A stretch of 34,773 nt of DNA, taken from contig CAJCHW010000198.1 of the NCBI GenBank assembly GCA_903970125.1, forward strand, positions 1 to 34,773. The letters are read 5' to 3'. Shown piece after piece: positions 18,089-26,325 of the stretch. Below the pieces are notes generated by a model. It did no database searches and was not told where the DNA came from. It worked only from the letters and a program-made list of their open reading frames with translations. This stretch comes from Chlamydiota bacterium (GTDB lineage Bacteria > Actinomycetota > Thermoleophilia > Solirubrobacterales > Solirubrobacteraceae). Both the position numbers and the translations under genes were made by a program. The first letter of the stretch is position 1. Every line of letters starts with the position of its first letter.

Positions 18089-19993
18089 GTGTCCACGCGA
18101 CGTCGCCCTGCTGCGCGATCCCACAGAGCCGGTGTGATCGCATCGGTTCTGGGCGCCGGCCTGATCTCAGCCTTTGGGGTGGCTTTCGGTGCGAACACGC
18201 GCTCGCTACCGCGAGGCCTGTCGGCTTGCCGCAGCGACTGCCTGCAGGCCGCGCACGAGGTGCGTGTGGGCAAGCGCGTGCGCGGCGCGCGCCGGTTTGC
18301 GCGCCTTGTCGTGCGCGCGACCTCGCTCACCCATGTATCTGACAGCTCGCTCGCGGGCGTTGCAGTGGTCAAGAACAGTGGTGCTGTCAGGGCCCGCTCG
18401 TCGACTGCGGGCGTGTACTGGCGTGACGGCAAGCGCGGCACCCTGGTCCGGCTTGGCCGCTTCAAGGAGCCCGTGCTGCGGCCGGGCCATAGGCATAGGA
18501 AGCACTTCAGCGTGCCCGTCCCGGGGGATGCAGCCGCCGGCACGTACACCGTGAGCGTGTGCGCCAACGTGCGCCACCAGGTGCGCGAAGCTACGCGCAA
18601 AAAGCGGTGCCGGGTGGCGGGAGAGGTCGTCATCGCCGCCCACAAGGGCTCGCTTACGCCTTCGCCGGTCGCGACCACGCTCGACCTCTGCGGGCCGATC
18701 GGCCATGACGAGACGCTCTCGCCGCAGGATGCGGGCGCGTATCTGCTCACCTGCGACGTGAGCGTCGATCGTGGTGTGACCGTCACAGTGACAGCGGGGA
18801 CCGTGGTCAAGGCCGACGGCATGACTGGCATGCGCGTTGAAGGCGCGCTGGACGCCGATGGCACCGCCACCGATCCGGTCACGTTCACATCGGTGGACGA
18901 CAACTCGGTCGGAGGCGTCACGGGCGATGGCTCGACGACCGCCACCGACTGGATCGGGATCAACGTCGTCGATGGCGCCTCCGCGGACCTGCTCGGGACC
19001 ACGCTTGAGCACGCGACGACCGCGGTAACCGTGGGCGAAGAAGCTGAAGTGACGCTGCACGGGGCGATCCTGGACTCGAGCTTGGGAGTGTCGTCCAACG
19101 CCTTCGCTGACGTCACCGACGTCAACTGGGGCAGTTCCTCGGGACCCGCTCCCGCCGGTTCCGGCACGCATGTCGAAGGGGAAGGCGTGTGGGCGACACC
19201 ATGGGTTGGATATGTCGAACCGCCCCAGCCCGCGCCGGCCTCGTGGCAGCCCGAGAACTCGGCGTGCACCGATTTTGCGGTCTTCGGCGTGCGCGGCTCG
19301 GGCGAAGCGCCACAGGGCCATTCGCTCACATTCGCCAACAACGAAGCGGGCTTCGGCGAACGCGATCACCAGGCCCTTGCGGGCTTTCAGGCCGCGATGG
19401 AATCATCCGGCGGCTACAGCGCGAGTGATTTCGTGGCGCTGGGGCTGCACTACCCGGCCTTGGGCGTGAGCCTGCCCTTCTTTCTCACCGAGGAAGACCT
19501 GCAGAGCATCGACGCCGGCGAGGAAGAGCTCGTGTCCGAACTGCGCGAAGTCGTCGGCAGGTGCCCGAACGAGCGGGCGGTTCTGATCGGGTACTCCCAG
19601 GGTGCGCTCGTGATCCATCTGGCGCTGCGAACACTCGCGACGTCAGACCCCGCGCTGCTTTCCAGCGGCGCCATCGCCGCGGTGATGCTGATCGCGGACC
19701 CCGGCAAGGTCCCAGACGGCGGCGAAACACTTTGGGAAGCGGCCGAAGTCCAAGCAGCGCCAGGCTCGCAGGTGGCGAGCGCCAGCGGCATGTGGACCGC
19801 CGCCGGCGGTCGGGGTGCCGGGCCACTGCCGGCCGCCATCACCGGGCGTACCATCAGCTTCTGCGCCGATCACGACCCCGTGTGCGCGCTTGGGTTCGGC
19901 GCTCACCCGTCGGTCCACGTCGACGACTACAACGAATCGAACCTCGGCGCGATGGGACGATGGATGGCGCGCCGAGTGCTTGAACCCAGCTGA
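18089..19993 (+). CDS. Secreted beta-helix plus cutinase-family hydrolase
   Basis: An exported protein of 634 residues from the GTG at 18089; a GTG-initiated frame from 18047 would add 14 residues and a long n-region, so 18089 gives the better signal peptide (MSTRRRPAARS then a hydrophobic stretch ending GVAFGAN). Residues about 30-190 form a basic, Cys-containing beta-rich part. About 195-370 resembles a right-handed beta-helix (TVTVTAGTVVKADGMTGMRV ... WIGINVVDGASADLLGTTLE). From C393 (CTDFAVFGVRGSGE) a cutinase-family alpha/beta hydrolase follows, with nucleophile GYSQG (S503), ILIADPGKVP-like and DHDPVC segments, and a late HVDDY providing the likely Asp/His. Substrates are probably cutin-like, polyester or lipid ester. 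No close operon partners. Confidence 0.78.
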   Translation: MSTRRRPAARSHRAGVIASVLGAGLISAFGVAFGANTRSLPRGLSACRSDCLQAAHEVRVGKRVRGARRFARLVVRATSLTHVSDSSLAGVAVVKNSGAVRARSSTAGVYWRDGKRGTLVRLGRFKEPVLRPGHRHRKHFSVPVPGDAAAGTYTVSVCANVRHQVREATRKKRCRVAGEVVIAAHKGSLTPSPVATTLDLCGPIGHDETLSPQDAGAYLLTCDVSVDRGVTVTVTAGTVVKADGMTGMRVEGALDADGTATDPVTFTSVDDNSVGGVTGDGSTTATDWIGINVVDGASADLLGTTLEHATTAVTVGEEAEVTLHGAILDSSLGVSSNAFADVTDVNWGSSSGPAPAGSGTHVEGEGVWATPWVGYVEPPQPAPASWQPENSACTDFAVFGVRGSGEAPQGHSLTFANNEAGFGERDHQALAGFQAAMESSGGYSASDFVALGLHYPALGVSLPFFLTEEDLQSIDAGEEELVSELREVVGRCPNERAVLIGYSQGALVIHLALRTLATSDPALLSSGAIAAVMLIADPGKVPDGGETLWEAAEVQAAPGSQVASASGMWTAAGGRGAGPLPAAITGRTISFCADHDPVCALGFGAHPSVHVDDYNESNLGAMGRWMARRVLEPS

Positions 19994-20032
19994 GAGCGCG
20001 CCTCGCGTGGCGGAAATGCCCGGCCGAGTCGC

Positions 20033-20815
20033 CTACACCGGGTACGGTTGGGTACGAGCCACCGTGTCGGAGATCGTGTTCAGCACGAGCTCGGCGTTGT
20101 CCCACATTGGCAGGTGTCCACAGCCCGCCAGCGTCACCGTTTGAACCCATGACGGCGGATGGCGCGGCGGCGAGACCAGGTGATCGTGCTGGCCCCAGGC
20201 AAGTGTGACTGGCGCGCCGATCGCTGCCCAGTCCGTGAACGCGCCGCGGCGCATCTGCAGGTTCGCGGCGTCATAGCCCGGCGCCGTCAGCCAGGTGCTC
20301 ATCAGCCCGCGGGCGTCCTCGGCGCTCAGCCGGCCGCCATCGCGCAGTGTGGGTGAGAGCATCGCGCGACGGCCCGTTGCCGTGCCGGCCATGGCCAGCA
20401 GCGCGGGAGCGGCGAGCTGGGCCAGGCGGCGCGCGCTGCGGCGAGGGCGCTCCCCGGCGCCCAGGAGTGGTCTCGCCCACAGGCCTGCTGCACATAACGA
20501 GGTCACCGAGAACGCCCCACCGCGCGCGGCCGCCTCAAGCGCGACCCATGACCCCAGCGAATTGCCCACCAGATGGGCACGGCCGATGCCCAGGGCGCCG
20601 AGGAAGTCGATCGCGATCTCGGCCAGCCGCGCCGGCCGGGGCGAATCTGTCGCGGGCAACGGCGGCGTCGCACCGAATCCCGGAAGGTCAAGGGCGATGA
20701 CGTCGAAGCGGCGCGCGAGCGGCTCCAGCAGGGGGGCCCAGCAATGGTGGTCTGCACCAAGACCGTGGATCAGCAGCATGGGTTCGCCACTGCCCAGGCG
20801 CACGTGGCGCAGCAT
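20033..20815 (-). CDS. Alpha/beta hydrolase
   Basis: A cytosolic alpha/beta-hydrolase-fold protein of 260 residues when started at the ATG at 20815. That start lies 12 bp after the EAL gene's stop and gives the usual N-terminus MLRHVRLGSGEPMLLIHGLG. An ATG at 20893 would add 26 residues and overlap the EAL gene. The oxyanion region is HGLG (17-20), the nucleophile elbow is GNSLG (S86), the acid is probably the Asp in AWGQHDHLV and the base the His in GCGHLPMWD. This set fits esterases, lipases and C-C hydrolases of the MhpC/BphD-like group; the substrate is not evident. It is probably cotranscribed with the EAL gene and converges with the cutinase gene. Confidence 0.82.
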   Translation of the reverse strand: MLRHVRLGSGEPMLLIHGLGADHHCWAPLLEPLARRFDVIALDLPGFGATPPLPATDSPRPARLAEIAIDFLGALGIGRAHLVGNSLGSWVALEAAARGGAFSVTSLCAAGLWARPLLGAGERPRRSARRLAQLAAPALLAMAGTATGRRAMLSPTLRDGGRLSAEDARGLMSTWLTAPGYDAANLQMRRGAFTDWAAIGAPVTLAWGQHDHLVSPPRHPPSWVQTVTLAGCGHLPMWDNAELVLNTISDTVARTQPYPV

Positions 20816-20826
20816 GCCGTCCGTGT

Positions 20827-22251
20827 CTACGTTGTCGCGACCGACGTCGGCAGAGCCTGCGTCGCCGCTTGGCTGAGATCCGGCCATGGCCATCCCGGGT
20901 GGGCGAGGTAGAAGCCCTGTGCGAGGGGCACGTTGAGCTGCTTGAGCTTGTGCAGCTCGGCTAGATACTCGACGCCCTCAGCGACAAGCAGGCTGCCGAC
21001 CTGGCTGGAGTAGCCGGCGAGGGCGCTCACGAGCGCGGCACGGTCGCTTTGGTGGTCGATCCCGCTGACGAGTGAGCGGTCGAGCTTTAGGTAGTCGGGG
21101 AGCACCGCGGTGATCTGGCGCAATCCCGAGTATCCGGCCCCGATATCGTCCACCGCCAGCAGCGCGCCGCGTCGGCGTAGGTCGTCGATCGCCTGGCCCA
21201 CCTGGTCGTCGTGGCTGACGAGGGTCTCCTCGGTGATCTCGATGATCAGGCCCTCCAGATCGTCGGCCTGGCTGTTGCCGACGTGGTCGAGCATGGCGTA
21301 GGTCTCTCGCTCCAGCAGCGTCGCCACCGACAGGTTGACCGCCAAGCGTGTGCCTGGCGGGCGGCGCAGGAACAGGGCAAGCGCTGCCCGCAGGCAGGCG
21401 CGCTCCAGGGCCGATCGTTCACCGAGCTCCTCCGCGAGCGCAAACCAGTGCAGCGGACTGCGGTCCGCGCGTCGCCGATCAAAGCGCGCCAATGCCTCGT
21501 AGGCGTGAATCGCGCCAGTGTCAAGGTCGATGACGGGCTGGACAGCCATGCGCACGCCGTCACCGTCGATCAGCCTCGCCAGAGCAAAGCGCGCGTTGGC
21601 CTCCTCCTCGGCGCTGAGCGTCTCATGCGGTCCGGGCGCGGCCTGACGTACGCCACCGGGCGCGACGTCGAGGTCGTTGGCGACGCGTGCCGCGATGTCC
21701 CCTGCCAGCAACAGGGTCTCAGCGCTCTGTGCCTCCAGCCGCGCCTGTCGCAAGAGCCGGTTGAGCTCCCGCGTGAGCCGTCCGCTGGTCAGCAACAGCC
21801 CGAGCACAGCGACGCACATGGCTGCGTAATCGCCCTCGACGCGCTGCTCGCGCACGATCGGCAGCGCCAGTGCCACGATCACGACCGTGGGCCCGATCCA
21901 ATGCACCCGGCCACCGCGTGCCATCACGCCCGTCGCGACCGCCACCAGCCAGAGCAAGGTCAGGACGGTCACGTGCTGGTTTCCAAAGCCCACGATCAGG
22001 ATCGCGGCGGCTCCAGCCAGGGACTCCTCGACCCGCAGCAAAGACAGCCGCGACACAGTGAGTTGGACGAGCGAGGTCAAGAGGATCGTGGCAAAGCCGG
22101 CCAGACCCAGTGCAGCATGCGCCGGCAGGTGTGGCTGGGCGACGATAAGGGCGATGCCAACGACTCCCAGGATGATCCGCGTCGTTGCCGCCGTGCGACG
22201 CGCCCGCAGCACTGCAGGGTCGCGCTCGATCGCTTGAGACTGCTCGCTCAT
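20827..22251 (-). CDS. Membrane-anchored EAL-domain c-di-GMP phosphodiesterase
   Basis: A 474-residue inner-membrane signalling enzyme. Hydrophobic helices fill about residues 24-155 (roughly six spans), followed by a linker helix (RELNRLLRQARLEAQSAE, 161-178) and an EAL domain from about 222 to 460. Catalytic and metal-binding residues of active EAL phosphodiesterases appear intact: EALAR (E252), N306 in NLS, EITEE (E338), DDIGAGYSGL (D368, D369), KLD (K389, D391) and AEGVE (E425). No GGDEF domain is present, so the likely reaction is c-di-GMP to pGpG, controlled by a signal sensed in the membrane region. It diverges from the glutamine-synthetase-like gene across 179 bp and precedes the alpha/beta hydrolase gene. 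Confidence 0.9.
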   Translation of the reverse strand: MSEQSQAIERDPAVLRARRTAATTRIILGVVGIALIVAQPHLPAHAALGLAGFATILLTSLVQLTVSRLSLLRVEESLAGAAAILIVGFGNQHVTVLTLLWLVAVATGVMARGGRVHWIGPTVVIVALALPIVREQRVEGDYAAMCVAVLGLLLTSGRLTRELNRLLRQARLEAQSAETLLLAGDIAARVANDLDVAPGGVRQAAPGPHETLSAEEEANARFALARLIDGDGVRMAVQPVIDLDTGAIHAYEALARFDRRRADRSPLHWFALAEELGERSALERACLRAALALFLRRPPGTRLAVNLSVATLLERETYAMLDHVGNSQADDLEGLIIEITEETLVSHDDQVGQAIDDLRRRGALLAVDDIGAGYSGLRQITAVLPDYLKLDRSLVSGIDHQSDRAALVSALAGYSSQVGSLLVAEGVEYLAELHKLKQLNVPLAQGFYLAHPGWPWPDLSQAATQALPTSVATT

Positions 22252-22370
22252 GGCTATAAACAGACTTCGACAGATCCCGCGCGGGACTTGATTTGCGGCT
22301 GCCCTCTGTAGTTACGCGCGCCGGCGCGCCGCGGATGTCTCCTCGTCGGCCGGCCCCTTCGGCGTGCCAC

Positions 22371-22406
22371 TTGCACGATAAGGCGTACAACCTGTACCTT
22401 CAGGTT
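22371..22406 (+). promoter_or_regulatory. Promoter with overlapping 18-bp palindrome, amine-catabolism cluster
   Basis: A TTGCAC -35 (22371-22376) and a TACCTT -10 (22395-22400) are separated by 18 bp. The palindrome AACCTG-6-CAGGTT (22389-22406) has this -10 as its centre, 24 bp before the ATG at 22431. A repressor bound here would block RNA polymerase. The FadR-type regulator encoded two genes downstream is the natural candidate. The half-site pattern AACCT-N8-AGG recurs upstream of the permease gene. Confidence 0.5.
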
Positions 22407-22430
22407 TATGGTCAGCAGGGTTCAAACGCG

Positions 22431-23759
22431 ATGACGCTGGACGAGCTGCGCGAGGCGGTCGATGCGCGCACGGTGGACACCGTGCTGCTCGCGTTGACCG
22501 ACATGCAGGGCCGCCTCCAGGGCAAGCGCCTGACAGCCCGCCACTTTCTCGCCGAGGTCGCCGAACATGGGGCGGAGGGGTGCAACTATCTTCTCGGCGT
22601 CGACGTTGACATGACGCCCGCTGACGGCTTTGCGCTGTTCTCCTGGGAGCGCGGCTACGGCGACTTTGTGCTGCACCCGGACCTCGCCACCTTGCGACCC
22701 GTGCCCTGGCTCCAGGCCACGGTCGTCTGTCTCGCCGACGTCGCCTGGCAGGATGGATCGGAGGTGGTGGTCTCGCCGCGCCAGGTGCTGCGGCGCCAGC
22801 TGGCGCGCCTGGCCGAGCGCGGCTGGACCGCAAACGCAGGCACAGAGCTCGAGTTCATCGTGTTTCGCGACGCTTACGAGCAGGCCTGGAAGCAGGGCTA
22901 CCGCGGCCTGGAACCGGCCAACCTGTACAACGTGGACTACTCGCTGCTCGGGACCGCGCGCGTGGAGCCGCTGATCCGGCGAATTCGGAACAGCATGGAA
23001 GCGGCCGGGATGCTCTGCGAGGACTCAAAGGGCGAGTGCAACTACGGACAGCACGAGATCAACTTCCGCTACGCAGATGCGTTGAAGACCGCCGACGAGC
23101 ACGCGATCTATAAGAACGGGGTCAAGGAGATCGCGGCGCTTGAGGGCATGTCGATCACGTTCATGGCCAAGTACGACGAGCGCGAGGGCAATTCGTGCCA
23201 CATCCACTTCTCGCTGGCCGATGAACAGGGGCAGATCTTTCACCGCGATCAAGGGGTGTTTGAGGCCTTTCTGGCGGGGCAGCTGGCCTGTCTGCGGGAG
23301 CTCACGCTGTTGCTCGCGCCGAACATCAACTCCTACAAGCGCTTTGCGGACGCCACGTTCGCGCCAACCGCGGTGGCGTGGGGACGCGATAACCGGACGT
23401 GCTCGCTGCGTGTGGTCGGGCACGGTCCATCGCTGCGTTTTGAGAACCGTGCCGGCGGAGCCGATCTGAACCCATACCTGGCACTGAGCGCGATCGTCGC
23501 CGCGGGCCTGCACGGCCTTGAGCACGGCCTTGAGCTTGAGCCTGCGTTCGAGGGCAACGCCTACACCGCCTCCGAGAAGCCGCGCATCCCGGGCTCTTTG
23601 CGCGAGGCGCGCGAGCTCTTCGCCGCGAGCGGCGTCGCGCGCTCCGCTTTTGGCGACGATGTCGTCGACCACTACGTCAACGCCGCCGACGTGGAGCTGG
23701 AGGCTTTCGGCGCGGCGGTCACCGACTGGGAGCGCTACCGGGGGTTTGAGCGTTTGTGA
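22431..23759 (+). CDS. Glutamine-synthetase-like gamma-glutamyl ligase (PuuA/GlnA3-type)
   Basis: A 442-residue glutamine-synthetase-fold ligase. The ATG at 22431 is chosen because MTLDELREAVDARTVDTV is a normal N-terminus and the frame upstream is promoter DNA. Typical GS elements are the TELEFIVF strand, GNSCHIHFSL (metal/glutamate site), NSYKRF, AVAWGRDNRTCSLRV (ATP/glutamate Arg) and RFENRAGGADLNPYLALSA. The sequence and the cluster (FadR regulator, APC permease, ALDH, SDR) argue for a gamma-glutamyl-polyamine or gamma-glutamyl-ethanolamide ligase rather than the nitrogen-assimilating GlnA. The expected reaction is ATP + glutamate + amine to the gamma-glutamyl amide. The stop overlaps the GTG of the regulator gene (GTGA). 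It is probably controlled by that regulator. Confidence 0.85.
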   Translation: MTLDELREAVDARTVDTVLLALTDMQGRLQGKRLTARHFLAEVAEHGAEGCNYLLGVDVDMTPADGFALFSWERGYGDFVLHPDLATLRPVPWLQATVVCLADVAWQDGSEVVVSPRQVLRRQLARLAERGWTANAGTELEFIVFRDAYEQAWKQGYRGLEPANLYNVDYSLLGTARVEPLIRRIRNSMEAAGMLCEDSKGECNYGQHEINFRYADALKTADEHAIYKNGVKEIAALEGMSITFMAKYDEREGNSCHIHFSLADEQGQIFHRDQGVFEAFLAGQLACLRELTLLLAPNINSYKRFADATFAPTAVAWGRDNRTCSLRVVGHGPSLRFENRAGGADLNPYLALSAIVAAGLHGLEHGLELEPAFEGNAYTASEKPRIPGSLREARELFAASGVARSAFGDDVVDHYVNAADVELEAFGAAVTDWERYRGFERL

Positions 23760-24475
23760 CCGAGGTGCTCCCCGCGCCGGACACGGTTTTTGCGCCAGTG
23801 CGCTCGCAGACCGCGTTCGAGGAGACCGTCGAGCGGTTGGGCACCGCGATAAAGCTTGGACTGCTTCCACCCGGGACGCGGCTGCCCGCCGAGCGGGAGT
23901 TGTGCATGCGCCTGGGAATAGCCCGATCGACGCTGCGCCAGGCGCTCACGGCGCTGGCGCACAGCGGGCAGCTGCGGGCGGTCCGCGGTCGCGGTGGTGG
24001 CACGTTCGTGGCCGATCGCCAGCCGGCCGCGCAACCGCCTTCACCCGAGTTGCTGGCCGGCTGGCGTGAGGTATGCGACCAACGTCTGGCCGTCGAGTTG
24101 GGCGTGGCGGCGCTTGCCACCGAGCGCGCGTCGGCCGCGGCGCTGGACGCACTTGACCGCCTGGCCGCGACCCTGGAGGAGCTGCTCGGAGATTTCGCGT
24201 CCTACCGGCAGATCGACATCCTGCTGCACGTCGGGCTAGCCGAAACCACTGGCTCGTCGCGGCTCGTGATGGCGTGCACCGAGGCGCAAGGGCAGATGAC
24301 GGGCCTGATCTCGCTGATCGCCCACCCGCCGGCCGTGCTGTCCTCATCCAACGCCCAGCACCGGCGCATCCTGGCCGCCGTCCGCGATCGCGACGAAGCG
24401 CGCGCGATGGCGGCGATGGCCGAGCACCTGCGGGGCACCGAGCACGTGCTCGCCGGACTGTTGCCGAGCGCCTGA
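23756..24475 (+). CDS. GntR/FadR-family transcriptional regulator
   Basis: A 239-residue regulator. The N-terminal winged helix-turn-helix is clear (about 20-86; RLPAERELCMRLGIARSTLR then GQLRAVRGRGGGTFV). Residues about 100-230 form an all-helical FCD ligand-binding domain, with the DILLHVGLAETTGS segment that usually carries a metal- or ligand-contacting His. The GTG start at 23756 is fixed by overlap with the ligase stop. As part of the cluster it most likely represses the ligase and permease promoters and releases DNA on binding an amine-derived metabolite. Candidate sites are the AACCT-N8-AGG elements at 22389 and 24607. The effector is unknown. Confidence 0.88.
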   Translation: MTEVLPAPDTVFAPVRSQTAFEETVERLGTAIKLGLLPPGTRLPAERELCMRLGIARSTLRQALTALAHSGQLRAVRGRGGGTFVADRQPAAQPPSPELLAGWREVCDQRLAVELGVAALATERASAAALDALDRLAATLEELLGDFASYRQIDILLHVGLAETTGSSRLVMACTEAQGQMTGLISLIAHPPAVLSSSNAQHRRILAAVRDRDEARAMAAMAEHLRGTEHVLAGLLPSA

Positions 24476-24553
24476 GGGTCGTCGCCGGCGCGCACGCGGC
24501 GCCCGGCTTGGCCCCGTGTCCGGCGCTGTTTGCGGAATTTTGGCCACGTGCTC

Positions 24554-24584
24554 TTGACAGCCGGCCGTGGTCGCACCTATTGTC
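24554..24584 (+). promoter_or_regulatory. Promoter of the APC permease gene
   Basis: A consensus TTGACA (24554-24559) is followed by CCTATT (24577-24582, spacing 17) or TATTGT (24579-24584, spacing 19). The imperfect palindrome ATTGTCACGAT (24579-24589) overlaps the -10. A 155-bp gap separates the regulator stop from the permease start, so the second half of the cluster can be transcribed on its own. Confidence 0.55.
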
Positions 24585-24606
24585 ACGATTGAAGGACGGA
24601 TAGTCA

Positions 24607-24624
24607 AACCTTTTTCGTAAGGGG
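24607..24624 (+). promoter_or_regulatory. Candidate second regulator site overlapping the permease RBS
   Basis: AACCT-N8-AGGGG (24607-24624) shares its left half-site, spacing and AGG with the palindrome AACCT-N8-AGGTT at 22389-22406. The right half also serves as the ribosome binding site of the permease, so the match may be partly forced by that function. Confidence 0.3.
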
Positions 24625-24630
24625 ATGCCG

Positions 24631-26241
24631 ATGAGCGCAACGACAGCACCCGTGGGGCCTTTGAAATCCGACGAGCAGCGCCTTGCAGAACTCGGTTACA
24701 GGCAGGAGCTCAATCGCGGCTGGAGCGGGTTTTCCAACTTCGCGATCTCGTTCTCGATCATCTGCGTGCTGGCGGGCTGCTTCACAACATACGGGCAGGC
24801 ATTGAAGAACGGCGGGCCGATCGCGATCTCGATCGTGTGGCCGCTGATCTGCGTGGTCGTAATGGCCGTGGCGGTTGCGATGTCAGAGCTGGCATCGGCG
24901 TTCCCGACCGCGGGCGGCATCTACTACTGGGCGTCCACACTTGGGGGCCCCGCGTGGGGTTGGTTCACGGGCTGGTTCAACCTGATCGGACTCGTGGCGG
25001 TCGTGGCGTCGGTGGACTACGTGTGCGCGACGTTCCTGATGAACCTGCTCGGGCTATACGACGTCCATTTCATCTTCAACTTCACAAAGGCGGCGGCGGG
25101 CACCAGCGTGGACTATTCCGCGCACGTCAACTTCGCGGTGTTCGCGGTGATCCTGGTGGCACACGGGCTGATCAACGTCTTCTCAAGCCACCTCGTATCG
25201 CTGTTCTACAGCTTCTCGGCGTGGTGGAACATCGTGGGCGTCGCCGTGATCGTGGTGATCCTGGTCGCAGTCCCAAGCCACCATGCGAGCCTTTCCTACG
25301 TCTTCGGACACCGTGCCAACGTCTCGGGCTTCAGCGGCCACATGTACTGGTTCTACGTGCTGCCATTGGGCTTTTTGTTGACGATGTACACGCTTACCGG
25401 CTATGACGCCTCGGCGCATATCTCCGAGGAGACCAAGGGCTCGGCACAGTCGTCGCCGCAGGGGGTATGGCGGTCCGTGTTCTACTCCGCGATCATCGGC
25501 TGGATCGTGCTGCTCGCGATCACCTTCGCGATTCAGACGACCAAGGAAACGGAAATCCTGAAGGCGGGCTTCCCGGCGCTGGCGATCTTTACGACCGCGC
25601 TGAGCTCAGCGGCAGCGAAGGCCGTGATCCTGATCTCAACCGTCGGTCAGCTCTTCTGCGGGATGGCCTGCGTAACGAGCGCCTCGCGGATGACGTTTGC
25701 GTTCTCGCGCGACGGCGCCGTGCCGGGCCACAGCCTTTGGCGGCGGCTGAACAAGAACCGCACACCCACCTGGTCAGTGCTGTTCGTGTGCGTCTTTGCG
25801 ATGCTCGTGACGATCCCCGCGTACTTCCCGGACAAGCTGGGTACGCCGGTCGCGTTCCTCGCGGTCACCTCGATCTCGGTCATCGGCCTCTACATCGCCT
25901 ACACGATCCCCGTCTTTCTGCGCTGGCGGGCCGGTGACCGGTTCCAGCCGGGGCCGTGGACACTTGGTGCCAAGTACAAGTGGGTCAACCCGATCGCGTT
26001 CGTCTGGGTGGCGATCTGCGTGGTGATCTTCTGCCTGCCATTTGCACCAGAAGGCGTCTTCTTCAAGAGTGGGTTCACCTGGTCGGCGGTTAACTACGCG
26101 CCGATTGTCACGATTGTGACGATGGTGGCTGTGACGATCTGGTATTTCGGCTGGGCGAAGCGCACCTTCAAGGGGCCGATCCGCACGATCGACGACTCCA
26201 ACATGGCCGAGTCGTTGCCTGGTATCTCCTCGTCTCCGTAG
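24631..26241 (+). CDS. APC-family amino acid/amine permease
   Basis: A 536-residue inner-membrane transporter of the APC superfamily with about 12 hydrophobic spans. The first span follows the family-type GYRQELNRGWSGFSNFAISF; a later WASTLGGPAWGWFTGWFNLIG and the helix-6 region YTLTGYDASAHISEETKGS (substrate-site GYDAS and the conserved E) are characteristic of GABA/choline/amine permeases of the BAT1/HNM1-like group. Two start codons are in frame, 24625 and 24631. The Shine-Dalgarno AAGGGG ends at 24624, so the second ATG has proper 6-nt spacing and is preferred. Its place in the cluster suggests uptake of the amine used by the ligase, possibly a polyamine, ethanolamine or GABA-like compound. 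Confidence 0.88.
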   Translation: MSATTAPVGPLKSDEQRLAELGYRQELNRGWSGFSNFAISFSIICVLAGCFTTYGQALKNGGPIAISIVWPLICVVVMAVAVAMSELASAFPTAGGIYYWASTLGGPAWGWFTGWFNLIGLVAVVASVDYVCATFLMNLLGLYDVHFIFNFTKAAAGTSVDYSAHVNFAVFAVILVAHGLINVFSSHLVSLFYSFSAWWNIVGVAVIVVILVAVPSHHASLSYVFGHRANVSGFSGHMYWFYVLPLGFLLTMYTLTGYDASAHISEETKGSAQSSPQGVWRSVFYSAIIGWIVLLAITFAIQTTKETEILKAGFPALAIFTTALSSAAAKAVILISTVGQLFCGMACVTSASRMTFAFSRDGAVPGHSLWRRLNKNRTPTWSVLFVCVFAMLVTIPAYFPDKLGTPVAFLAVTSISVIGLYIAYTIPVFLRWRAGDRFQPGPWTLGAKYKWVNPIAFVWVAICVVIFCLPFAPEGVFFKSGFTWSAVNYAPIVTIVTMVAVTIWYFGWAKRTFKGPIRTIDDSNMAESLPGISSSP

Positions 26242-26325
26242 GCGCGCGCGATGCACGAATCTCACGAACCTGCGGCGTTCGCCGGGGCGGCGACGGATGG
26301 CTGACCGCTGAGCGATCGACTGGCA

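Noticed and set aside
17824-19341. A 505-codon open frame on the minus strand
   Set aside because: It is antisense to the thioredoxin-reductase fusion and the cutinase gene; its product is Ser/Thr/Pro/Arg-rich with no motif, as expected for a high-GC shadow frame.
18206-19369. A 387-codon open frame on the minus strand
   Set aside because: Antisense to the cutinase gene, which has clear GYSQG and signal peptide evidence; the frame has no recognisable domain.
22418-22429. GGGTTCAAACGC resembling a tRNA T-loop
   Set aside because: No acceptor, D or anticodon arms surround it; it lies in the leader of the glutamine-synthetase-like gene.
23025-23870. A 281-codon open frame on the minus strand
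   Set aside because: Shadow of the glutamine-synthetase-like gene and the start of the regulator gene.
26104-26118. Second copy of ATTGTCACGAT, also present at the permease promoter (24579)
   Set aside because: This copy lies inside permease coding sequence and reflects Ile-Val-Thr-Ile codons; chance is the simpler explanation.
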